From NCBI RefSeq assembly GCF_003971065.1, contig NZ_RYDV01000004.1:62001-126000 (forward strand): DNA of 64,000 bases, given 5' to 3'. Numbering within the stretch: the stretch's first letter is position 1; each line of letters opens with the position of its first letter. The position numbers were made by a program, and so were the translations under genes. Below the pieces are notes generated by a model. That model had not been told where the DNA came from. It made no database searches and was given only the letters and a program-made list of their open reading frames with translations. Below are positions 54,156-62,058 of this stretch, in pieces. Source of the DNA: Candidimonas sp. SYP-B2681. Lineage in GTDB: Bacteria > Pseudomonadota > Gammaproteobacteria > Burkholderiales > Burkholderiaceae_B.

Positions 54156-55328
54156 TTATATCACCCCTTCTTCCTTCAGCGCCGCAAGTTCTGCGTCGGA
54201 TAGGCCCAACGAGGCGTACACGCCTTGGTTGTGCTCGCCCTGTTCCGGAGCAGGGCTAATGTCGCCCACGACCGATCGGCTAAGCTTCACTGCCTGACCC
54301 ACCACATGCACATCACCCAGCTTGGGATGCTTCAAGGGCGCGGCCATTTGCAGATGCTTGACCTGCTCGTTTTCGAAGGTCTGGTCCATGGACAAAATCG
54401 GGCCGCAAGGCACGCCCTTTTCATTCATCAGATCGATCCAGTCCTCGGTTGGCTTCAATTGCGTTTTTGCGGCGATGGCGGCATTCAAGGATTTACGGTT
54501 GACGGCCCGCAGCGGCACCGTCGTGTAGCGTTCGTCGGCGATCAGTTCCTCGGCGCCTATCACCTTGCACAAGCGTGCAAAAATATCATTGCCCATGGCG
54601 GCGATATTCATGTGGCCGTTCAGGGTCGGGAACACGCCGGTCGGGCTACTTGTTGGGTGATCATTACCGCTTTGGCCCGCGACTTCCTTATTCATCAGCC
54701 AACGCATAGCCTGGAAATCCATCATCCAGATCTGCGATTGCAACAGCGACGTTTGTACCCATTGCCCTTCGCCCGATTGCTCGCGTTCCAGCAAGGCAAT
54801 AAAAATGCCGATGGCGCAAAACAGGCCAGCCGTCAGGTCGGCAACCGGAATGCCGGCTCGCATCGGACCGTGGCCGGGTTCGCCCGTCACCGACATCAAG
54901 CCGCCGATGCCCTGTGCGATCTGATCTAGCCCCGGGCGCGTGGCATAAGGCCCGTCTTGCCCAAAGCCCGACACGCTGGCGTAAACGATGCGCGGGTTCA
55001 CCTTTTTGAGCGACTCGTAATCGATACCCAGCTTGAACTTAACGTTCGGGCGGTAATTTTCCACCACCACATCGGCTTTCTTCACCAGCTCCAGAAACAA
55101 GGCCTTGCCCTTGGGGTGCTTCAGGTTCAGGGTGATGCTTTTCTTATTTCGGTGTGTGTTCTGGTAATCGGCAAACTGGGCTGAACCGCCGGGCTTGTCG
55201 TCGGCCAGGTCACTGGGCTCTTCGATCTTGATAACGTTGGCGCCCCAATCGGCAAACTGCCGTACAGCCGCCGGGCCGGAACGAACGCGGGTCAAATCCA
55301 GTACGGTAAATCGTTCCAAGGGCTTCAC
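54156..55328 (-). CDS. CaiB/BaiF-type (family III) CoA-transferase
   Basis: The 390-residue protein has family III marks: VLDLTRVRSGPAAVRQFADWGANVIKIE, KSITLNLKHPKGKALFLELVKKADVVVENYRP and YASVSGFGQDGPYATRPGLDQI, with the catalytic Asp expected in RPGLD. It transfers CoA between acids and acyl-CoAs. The start is GTG at 55328 with AAGGAG upstream. It is the first gene of the minus-strand operon down to the Bug receptor and is paralogous to 57304-58455. Confidence 0.92.
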   Translation of the reverse strand: MKPLERFTVLDLTRVRSGPAAVRQFADWGANVIKIEEPSDLADDKPGGSAQFADYQNTHRNKKSITLNLKHPKGKALFLELVKKADVVVENYRPNVKFKLGIDYESLKKVNPRIVYASVSGFGQDGPYATRPGLDQIAQGIGGLMSVTGEPGHGPMRAGIPVADLTAGLFCAIGIFIALLEREQSGEGQWVQTSLLQSQIWMMDFQAMRWLMNKEVAGQSGNDHPTSSPTGVFPTLNGHMNIAAMGNDIFARLCKVIGAEELIADERYTTVPLRAVNRKSLNAAIAAKTQLKPTEDWIDLMNEKGVPCGPILSMDQTFENEQVKHLQMAAPLKHPKLGDVHVVGQAVKLSRSVVGDISPAPEQGEHNQGVYASLGLSDAELAALKEEGVI

Positions 55329-55454
55329 GAAGCGTCTCCTTATTGCTCATGCCATGATGTAGGTTGTTGGACATCTTACATAGTTGTGAGGAGAGCGTCA
55401 ATCCCAAAGCGACTCATAGGCGAAGTTCATCAAACTTGCAATGGTGGGGGGCGC

Positions 55455-56378
55455 TTAGGTCGTTGGAGGCGGCGATTCGCCCTTCGTTTTCTCGAGCAAT
55501 ATGCTGTTCGTGACGCTGCGCAGAACCGATGCGAAAGCAACTTCAATAGGCAGGCGCTCTTTGTGTTGCGCCCATACCAAGCCAGGCGTGCGCACCGGTC
55601 TTGGGCTTTCAATGGGAACCATCTGGAATTCAGAGTTTAGCGGTAAAGCATATCGTGAAAGGATTGTTGCAGCGCCCGTCTCGACGACGAGATTCAGCAA
55701 CGAGGCTATCGTTCCAGACTCGATTATTACGTTGGGCTGCGCCCCGGCCGATTCAAACGCTTCTTGCAGCAAATGCCGTGTGGCAAAACGAGTTGTCGGC
55801 AATATAAGGTCGCGTCGGTGCAACTCGATCATCCGGACGCGCTTTCGACCGGCAAGTGCGTGATCTTTCCTTACGATAAGTACGAGCTCTTCGTTGCATA
55901 AGGGCTCGAATAGCAGGCCGTTACTTTCTTTAGGCCTATAGGCGATCGCCATGTCTAAAGCGCCTTCTCGTATTTTTTCGGCGATCTCTTCCGAAGTGAA
56001 TTCCTCTACCGTTATCTTGATCGCCGCATGCTGCTCGATGTAGCGGGCCACCGCATGGGGCACGACGGTTATGTTGAAGGTGGGGGTCGTCGCAATGCGG
56101 ATATGTCCGGTCAAATCTGTGGTCGATGCTTTAAGCAACGCGATTCCGCTGTCGATGGTCCCGAGCGCTTCCAATGCCTTAGGAAGCAATAGCTCGCCGG
56201 CCGACGTCATCCGTAAGCGTCGTTCCGAGCGCTCGAAAAGGGGCTTACCCAGTTCATTCTCGAGCTGCTTGATTTGATGTGACAGCGTCGGTTGCGTGAC
56301 GTGCACTTGTTTAGCCGCTTCAGTGAAGTTCAACCTTTCCGCCAGAGCGACGAAATACCTAAGGTGCCGTAGTTCCAT
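55455..56378 (-). CDS. LysR-family transcriptional regulator
   Basis: The 307-residue protein has a wHTH (MELRHLRYFVALAERLNFTE, residues 1-62) and a LysR substrate domain with a TTSELA-type pocket region (IATTPTFNITVVP). It is divergent from the citryl-CoA-lyase-like gene and should regulate it; an inverted repeat with T-N11-A is present between them (56395-56418). ATG at 56378 is preferred over the ten-residue extension to 56408 that would overlap this site. Confidence 0.92.
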   Translation of the reverse strand: MELRHLRYFVALAERLNFTEAAKQVHVTQPTLSHQIKQLENELGKPLFERSERRLRMTSAGELLLPKALEALGTIDSGIALLKASTTDLTGHIRIATTPTFNITVVPHAVARYIEQHAAIKITVEEFTSEEIAEKIREGALDMAIAYRPKESNGLLFEPLCNEELVLIVRKDHALAGRKRVRMIELHRRDLILPTTRFATRHLLQEAFESAGAQPNVIIESGTIASLLNLVVETGAATILSRYALPLNSEFQMVPIESPRPVRTPGLVWAQHKERLPIEVAFASVLRSVTNSILLEKTKGESPPPTT

Positions 56379-56394
56379 GTGCTTTCTCCAGTCT

Positions 56395-56418
56395 ATAGAT
56401 GCCGCCAATAGAATCTAT
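56395..56418. promoter_or_regulatory. LysR-type operator between regulator and citryl-CoA-lyase-like operon
   Basis: ATAGAT-N12-ATCTAT perfect inverted repeat with the T-N11-A spacing (T56400, A412) typical of LysR recognition sites, ending 13 bp before the -35 element of the divergent promoter. Confidence 0.6.
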
Positions 56419-56431
56419 GGAAATTATTTAT

Positions 56432-56460
56432 TTGACCAATAGTTTAGCTTTTCCTAGCAT
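56432..56460 (+). promoter_or_regulatory. Candidate promoter of the citryl-CoA-lyase-like operon
   Basis: TTGACC (56432-56437), 17-base spacer, TAGCAT (56455-56460). Transcription would start near 56467, excluding the ATG codons at 56399-56459 and supporting the start at 56492. The weak -10 fits an activator-dependent promoter. Confidence 0.5.
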
Positions 56461-56491
56461 GACCTTTACTATTCAAGGAGAAGTCTCAATC

Positions 56492-57307
56492 ATGCTAATA
56501 GGCAAGCAGGTCGCGCTTAGCGCCATTTCAACTTCGGACGCCCATTCCATAACAATACGCGGCAAAGACTTGTGTTCCGAATTGATCGGAAAGATGAACT
56601 TCGCCGACTTTTACTATTTCCTGCTCACTGGACAACAGGCGACCCCGCTTCAAAGTCTATTCATCAATGCAACGCTGGTGACGATTGCGGAACACGGCTT
56701 GACCCCGACAGCGCAAGCGGCACGCATGACTTACGATGCCGACCCCGGGGCGCTTCAGGCGGCGGTAGCCGCTGGCATATTGGGTGCAGGCTCTGTCGTT
56801 ATGGGGACGTCCGAAGTATGTGGCCGGATGCTGCACGATATCGTCGAGACTGCGGCCCAGACATCGGCATCAATACTCGACGTTACACGCGCTAAGCTGA
56901 AGGAAAGGAAAGAAAACAAACTGACCGTCCCGGGTTATGGCCATCCACTGCATTCGTCGGGCGACCCTCGCACGCGTCGCCTGCTTGAAATGGCCACCGA
57001 GCATAACGTTCAAGGCAAGCACGTAGAGGCCTTACTGGCCATCGAACAATTGCTGCCGGAAATATATGGGCGAACACTGCCCATTAATGTGTCGGGCACC
57101 ATACCCGCCGTATTGCTCGACACGGGGTTTCCCGTCGGCGCATTAAAAGGAATCCCGATCCTGGCCCGAACAGCCGGCCTACTGGGGCATTTGTATGAAG
57201 AATCAACACGACCGATTGGGTTTTTAATGTACCACCATGCTGAGCAGGCTATAACGTATGACGGCCCGAAGTCCTGTGTTCCTGTTCAGGCGGGGGTGCC
57301 GGCATGA
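56492..57307 (+). CDS. Citrate-synthase-fold citryl-CoA lyase-like enzyme
   Basis: The 271-residue protein is shorter than citrate synthase (about 430) but has the core active-site region (ELIGKMNFADFYYFLLTGQ at the start; PGYGHPLHSSGDPRTRRL with the catalytic His; and NVSGTIPAVLLDTGFPVGAL). This is the size and motif set of citryl-CoA lyases, which cleave citryl-CoA (or related tertiary hydroxyacyl-CoAs) to acetyl-CoA and oxaloacetate. AAGGAG lies eleven bases before ATG at 56492. The gene overlaps the next one (CoA-transferase) by four bases (ATGA), suggesting the two steps activation and cleavage. Confidence 0.82.
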   Translation: MLIGKQVALSAISTSDAHSITIRGKDLCSELIGKMNFADFYYFLLTGQQATPLQSLFINATLVTIAEHGLTPTAQAARMTYDADPGALQAAVAAGILGAGSVVMGTSEVCGRMLHDIVETAAQTSASILDVTRAKLKERKENKLTVPGYGHPLHSSGDPRTRRLLEMATEHNVQGKHVEALLAIEQLLPEIYGRTLPINVSGTIPAVLLDTGFPVGALKGIPILARTAGLLGHLYEESTRPIGFLMYHHAEQAITYDGPKSCVPVQAGVPA

Positions 57308-58455
57308 GTGGGGTCTTGTCGGGCGTACGCGTCGTGGAATTGGGAACCTTCATTACTGGCCCTGCCGCCGGTGTGCTGTTGGCCGACTTGGGCGCCGATG
57401 TCATTAAAGTAGAAAAGACAGGAACAGGCGATCCGTTTCGAACCTCTCCGGATGGTTCGCTCTTCGATGCGAATTTCCAAGCGTTCAACCGCAACAAGCG
57501 CAGCATTGCACTGAACACATCGCTGGACGATGATCTGGGAGTTTTCGACGAACTCATCCGCTCGGCGGACGTATTTATACAGAACTTCCGTCCAGGCGCG
57601 GCAGAACGCATGAACGTAGGCGAGGATCGGTTGCGGGCAGTGAATCCTCAGTTAATTTATTGTTCTATCACTGGTTTCGGGTCCGATGGGCCGGGAGCGA
57701 GCCGACCTTGCTACGACACGGTGGCACAAGCCGCCAGCGGCTATCTGGATCTGACGTTGAACCCAGAAAACCCACGTGTATTGGGCCCCGCCGTAGCGGA
57801 TTCCATTACCGGCCTCTACGCCGCCTATGGCATTCTGGGAGCACTTTTTGAGCGCAATAAAACCGGACACGGCAAAGCGGTGGAAGTATCCATGGTCGGT
57901 TCGATGATGCACTTCAATATTGATTCCTTCACGCATTATTTCGCCAATAGCGAGAAAATGCAGCCGTATAGCCGCCCCGCGGCATCTCAAGCGCACGTTC
58001 TGACCTGCAAAGACGGCCTGCGGGTTGCCTTGCACATGTCTAGCCCGCCCAAGTTTTGGGATAACCTGATCCAGGCCTTGGAATTACCGCAAATCAACGA
58101 CGACCCTCGCTTCAAAACCCGAGAGCAGCGCATATTGCATCACACCGAGTTAATCCAGACCTTACGCGAAGTTTTTGTGCAGAGAAGTCTTGATGAATGG
58201 TGTCGACGGCTTTCGGCATGTGATGTTCCCCACGCTCCCGTTTATGACGCCCCATCTGCATTAGCCGACCCTCAGGCGCAACACCTTCAAGTACAGATCA
58301 CTGCAGACCACCCGATTCATGGCGCTTTCACGACGATCCGCAACCCAGTCGCCTACGATCGAGCATTCACCCAAACTCTACGCTCACCACCACGGCTAGA
58401 TGAGCATCGGGAAGAGATTCTGGCCACCTTGGCCCAAAGCCGACCTACAAACTAA
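57304..58455 (+). CDS. CaiB/BaiF-type (family III) CoA-transferase
   Basis: The 383-residue protein shows VVELGTFITGPAAGVLLADLGADVIKVE, NRNKRSIALN and YCSITGFGSDGPGASRPCYD, with the catalytic Asp expected in RPCYD. Coupled to the citryl-CoA-lyase-like gene, it probably charges the acid with CoA before cleavage; succinyl-CoA would be a typical donor. Distinct from, but paralogous to, 54156-55328. Confidence 0.92.
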   Translation: MSGVLSGVRVVELGTFITGPAAGVLLADLGADVIKVEKTGTGDPFRTSPDGSLFDANFQAFNRNKRSIALNTSLDDDLGVFDELIRSADVFIQNFRPGAAERMNVGEDRLRAVNPQLIYCSITGFGSDGPGASRPCYDTVAQAASGYLDLTLNPENPRVLGPAVADSITGLYAAYGILGALFERNKTGHGKAVEVSMVGSMMHFNIDSFTHYFANSEKMQPYSRPAASQAHVLTCKDGLRVALHMSSPPKFWDNLIQALELPQINDDPRFKTREQRILHHTELIQTLREVFVQRSLDEWCRRLSACDVPHAPVYDAPSALADPQAQHLQVQITADHPIHGAFTTIRNPVAYDRAFTQTLRSPPRLDEHREEILATLAQSRPTN

Positions 58456-58486
58456 ACACCGATATTGAAACGGTGTGGGAGACAAA

Positions 58487-59458
58487 ATGAAGAAACTGTT
58501 TTTTTCCGTAGCCAGCTGTGCTTTGCTGGCGATGTATGCCCTGACGGCGCGGGCGGACAGCTACCCGGATCGCGCGATTCAACTCGTGGTGCCTGCCGGT
58601 GCTGGTACGACCACCGATTTGATCGCGCGCCAGTTTGGTAGCGAACTGTCCAAAGTACTGGATCAGACAATCGTCGTTCAGAACAAGCCTGGTGCTAGCG
58701 GAAACATTGCGCATGCTTACGTCGCGCAGGCAGGTGCAGACGGGTATACATTAGTTTTGGGGAATACCGGTCCACTGGCTATCAACCCTGCTCTTTATAC
58801 CGACCTGCCCTTTGATCCAATTAAAAACTTCACTCCTATCGTTATGCTGGGCTACACGCCGACTCTTCTTGTGGTTAAGGCGGAGTCACCGTGGAACTCG
58901 GTAAAAGACCTCATCGCCTCTGCAAAACAATCACCCAATAAACTCAGTTTTTCATCGGCCGGAAACGGAACAACCGGCCATCTGGCGAGCGAGCTCCTGA
59001 AATCCATGAGCAAGACTCAGATGCTACACGTGCCATATAAGCAGGGAACCCAGGCGGTGACGGCTGTTATCGGGGGCGACGTGGATTTCATGTTTTATCA
59101 TCCAGCAGTGGTTATGCCATTAATCAAAGCGGGCAAGTTAAAAGCCCTCGGAGTCAGCAGTGCAGCGCGAACAGCCACTGATCCGAGCATTGTGCCGCTG
59201 GATGCTGCAGGGTTTCCCGGGTTCGACCTGACAGGGTGGTTTACGGTTAACGCTCCCAGCGGCCTTCCCGCCAATGTCTTGAGCAGACTCGTCGACGCAA
59301 GCGAGAAGGTCGTAGCAAGCCCCGACTTTCTGGCCCGCCTTACAACGGTAGGCATCGAACCGCTGAAAATGGACCATGTCGAATTAACGCGCTATATGAC
59401 GACAGAACTTGAAAAATGGAACCAGGTCGTTAAGCTTTCCGGCGCCAAAGTGGACTAA
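58487..59458 (+). CDS. Bug/TctC-family periplasmic solute receptor
   Basis: The 323-residue protein has a signal peptide (MKKLFFSVASCALLAMYALT, ending ARA) and Bug features YPDRAIQLVVPAGAGTTTD, LDQTIVVQNKPGASGNIAH and VPYKQGTQAVTAVIGG. GGGAG upstream of ATG at 58487 fixes the start. It is third in the LysR-controlled operon and likely supplies the acid processed by the CoA-transferase and lyase. TctC-type receptors are known for citrate, which fits, but the ligand is unproven. Confidence 0.92.
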   Translation: MKKLFFSVASCALLAMYALTARADSYPDRAIQLVVPAGAGTTTDLIARQFGSELSKVLDQTIVVQNKPGASGNIAHAYVAQAGADGYTLVLGNTGPLAINPALYTDLPFDPIKNFTPIVMLGYTPTLLVVKAESPWNSVKDLIASAKQSPNKLSFSSAGNGTTGHLASELLKSMSKTQMLHVPYKQGTQAVTAVIGGDVDFMFYHPAVVMPLIKAGKLKALGVSSAARTATDPSIVPLDAAGFPGFDLTGWFTVNAPSGLPANVLSRLVDASEKVVASPDFLARLTTVGIEPLKMDHVELTRYMTTELEKWNQVVKLSGAKVD

Positions 59459-59562
59459 TACCGGATAGCCATCTTGCCGCTATCGCATATAGAATCGCTG
59501 TAACACAGGAACTAACTGGGCGAGCCACGCGTTAAGGTGTCTATTGCATAGCGGAAACCGGC

Positions 59563-60906
59563 ATGAAAGCAACTACGAACGATGACGTGTGGCAGCTGGC
59601 CAGCTCCGTGGGCGTCTTTTTGTTCTTTGCGTTGATGCTGTCGGCGCCGTCGGGCTATTCGTACGGCGCTTCGCTGTTATTGCTAAGCAGCGTGGCGTTC
59701 ATAGCGATCAGTGCAGTGGCAACGCTGAAAAGCCGCAAGCTGCGCAAAAACGGCGTGTTGCTGGATGGCAGTATGAAGCCGGGGCGCCTCGCGCCGCTAA
59801 GCATCGAAGACAAGATCATTGTCTACGCCCTGCTAAGTGTTTTCCTGGCGGCCGTGCTGGTGTTTTTCGTTCATGGAAACAGCCTAAGTACGCTGGACCA
59901 GAGCAGCCGCTGCGTGCTGGCGATAGTAATGCTGTTCTTTTTGCTTAAGATTCCGCCGCGTCTGGCGTTTATGTGGGCGGGGCTAGTCGCGGGCACCCTG
60001 TCTGCCGCGGGGGTAGCGGCATGGCAAATCTACGTACTGGCCATACCCCGCGCGACGGGCTTTGTCACCAGCGCCGTGCCCTTTGGCAACGAAGCCCTGA
60101 CGATGGGCATGCTGTGCGCGGCCGGCATGTTCTGGGCAGGTACACAGGGTGCCTATGCTCGACATTGGCGCCTTGCCTTATTCGTCGGCGTTCTGGCTGG
60201 AGTTTACTGTTCACAGGCGTCTGGCACCCGTGGCGGCTGGGTGGCTTTGCTGCCCGTATTCGCGTTGTTCTGCACGGCTTTTTTTACCCGCAGCAATATG
60301 CCCAAGGCTGGCGCCGCACTAGCAGTGGTCGCGGTGGCCGCACTCGCCCTTTATCACGCACAACCCAACAACAGCATAGAAATCCGCTACCAGGAAGCGG
60401 TCAGTGAAATCGACAACTACCTGTTACGGCGCGATGTGGCAACGTCGATTGGAGGACGCCTTGAAGCGTGGCGCGGCGCCGGCCTTAGCGTGCCGGAAAG
60501 GCCCTTGCTGGGCTGGGGTTACGTCGAATACCGCCACGAACTCGAGCGTCTGGTGTCGCGCAAAGAGCTTGATCCTTTTGTGCTGACCCTGGTCAATACC
60601 CACAATAACTACATCGAGGTTCTGGTGTTCCAGGGGCTAATAGGCCTGGCGGCGTTGCTGGCGTTGTACGCCGCCACATTCTGCCTGTTTTGCAAGCGAT
60701 TGCGGGCGCCCGACAAAACGGTACGCGTCTTGGCGCTATGCGGTGCCTCGCTGGTGGTGTCGTTTTTTGTGTTTGGCCTGACCCATGTGATTTTAGGGCG
60801 CAACAATGGCATTACGTTCTTTTTGGTCACCCTGGTAATCGTGTGGGCCAGCATGCGCCATCAGGAGCGGGTTTCCCAGCGCCAGGCGTCGTCACACATT
60901 TCTTGA
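59563..60906 (+). CDS. O-antigen ligase/polymerase family protein (paralogue)
   Basis: The 447-residue polytopic protein has the WaaL/Wzy-like periplasmic loop (GGRLEAWRGAGLSVPERPLLGW; NTHNNYIEVLVFQGLIGL) and is a clear full-length paralogue of 37088-38359. It has a longer N-terminal loop with basic residues (about 45-75). Its last 46 bases overlap the convergent galE gene. Confidence 0.87.
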   Translation: MKATTNDDVWQLASSVGVFLFFALMLSAPSGYSYGASLLLLSSVAFIAISAVATLKSRKLRKNGVLLDGSMKPGRLAPLSIEDKIIVYALLSVFLAAVLVFFVHGNSLSTLDQSSRCVLAIVMLFFLLKIPPRLAFMWAGLVAGTLSAAGVAAWQIYVLAIPRATGFVTSAVPFGNEALTMGMLCAAGMFWAGTQGAYARHWRLALFVGVLAGVYCSQASGTRGGWVALLPVFALFCTAFFTRSNMPKAGAALAVVAVAALALYHAQPNNSIEIRYQEAVSEIDNYLLRRDVATSIGGRLEAWRGAGLSVPERPLLGWGYVEYRHELERLVSRKELDPFVLTLVNTHNNYIEVLVFQGLIGLAALLALYAATFCLFCKRLRAPDKTVRVLALCGASLVVSFFVFGLTHVILGRNNGITFFLVTLVIVWASMRHQERVSQRQASSHIS

Positions 60907-61865
60907 ATCCCTTTTTGTGCGCGCCAATCCAGCTTTTGCGAAGCCAGCTGGGTATCAGCCCAACACGCGGCAATATCACCGGGACGGCGTGCCACCAGAT
61001 CGTAAGGAATCGTCTTGCCACTGGCCTGTTCAAAGGCGCGGATCATGTCCAACACGGAATAACCCACGCCCGTGCCAAGGTTGACCGTTAACAGGTCCTG
61101 CTCTGACTGAAGACAGGACTGCAGCGCTTTTACATGGCCCAGCGCCAGGTCCATGACATGGATATAGTCGCGCACCCCCGTGCCGTCGGCCGTGTTGTAG
61201 TCGCTGCCAAACACCTGGACCTTGGGTCGGCGACCTGTGGCCACCTGGGCCACATAGGGCATAAGATTATTGGGTACGCCCTGCGGGGCCTCGCCGATCA
61301 ATCCGCTTGTGTGCGCCCCCACCGGGTTGAAGTAACGCAAGCGGGCAATGCGCCATCCGGCTTCGCTGCGGTACAGGTTTTCCAGAATGTCTTCGACCAC
61401 CAGCTTGGTATGGCCATACGGGTTGGTGGCCGACCGGGGGTGGTCTTCCGTAAGCGGTAACTTTTGTGGGTCGCCATAGACCGTGGCCGATGACGAAAAC
61501 ACGAACGACTTCAGCCCTGCGCGCTGCATGGCGCTAAGCAATTGCACGCTGCCATGGACATTGTTGTCGTAGTAGGCCAAGGGCTTTTCCGTCGATTCTC
61601 CCACGGCTTTCAAGCCCGCAAAATGAAGAACCGCGGCTATCTTGTAGGCATCGAAAAGCATGTCAAGCGTTGCTCGGTCGCGCACGTCGCCCTGGGTGAA
61701 TTCGGGCTTGACGCCCGTGATCTGGGCAATCGCATCGAGCACTGCCGGTGTGCTGTTGCTTAGATTATCAAGGATCACCACCCGGTAGCCTGCCTGCTGC
61801 AGGGCAACGGTGGTGTGGCTGCCGATATAACCGGTGCCACCGGTAACAAGGATTGTGGGCTGCAT
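60861..61865 (-). CDS. galE: UDP-glucose 4-epimerase
   Basis: The 334-residue protein has all GalE marks: VTGGTGYIGSHT (NAD binding), LHFAGLKAVGES, FSSSATVYG with the catalytic Ser, NPYGHTKLVVEDI (YxxxK) and LRYFNPVGAH. It interconverts UDP-glucose and UDP-galactose and supplies galactose-type donors for surface glycans. It is convergent with and overlaps the second O-antigen ligase gene. Confidence 0.95.
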   Translation of the reverse strand: MQPTILVTGGTGYIGSHTTVALQQAGYRVVILDNLSNSTPAVLDAIAQITGVKPEFTQGDVRDRATLDMLFDAYKIAAVLHFAGLKAVGESTEKPLAYYDNNVHGSVQLLSAMQRAGLKSFVFSSSATVYGDPQKLPLTEDHPRSATNPYGHTKLVVEDILENLYRSEAGWRIARLRYFNPVGAHTSGLIGEAPQGVPNNLMPYVAQVATGRRPKVQVFGSDYNTADGTGVRDYIHVMDLALGHVKALQSCLQSEQDLLTVNLGTGVGYSVLDMIRAFEQASGKTIPYDLVARRPGDIAACWADTQLASQKLDWRAQKGIQEMCDDAWRWETRS

Positions 61866-61920
61866 AAGGCGAAAAACTCCCAGGGCGAAGAGTTGTTATA
61901 GCGTGCATCTTAGAGCACTA

Positions 61921-61984
61921 AGCGCTTGCAGCAGAGCCACGATCCTTTCATATGGGGAACGAAGCCGCTCTGGCTGCAGGCGCT
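61921..61984. repeat. Imperfect inverted repeat upstream of galE
   Basis: AGCGC/GCGCT outer arms and GCAGC-AGAGC versus its complement with one bulged base, around a loop of about 30 bases. Function unclear; lies between galE and the M81 peptidase gene. Confidence 0.35.
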
Positions 61985-62058
61985 CTATTCAGCAATAACA
62001 GGACCCATGGGCGCTCGTTCACCCGTGCCGCGCCAATCCGCCCCAGGCATCTGAAGTA

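Noticed and set aside
59464-59484. GATAGC/GCTATC hairpin after the third Bug gene
   Set aside because: Six-bp arms and no T-tract; too weak to call a terminator.
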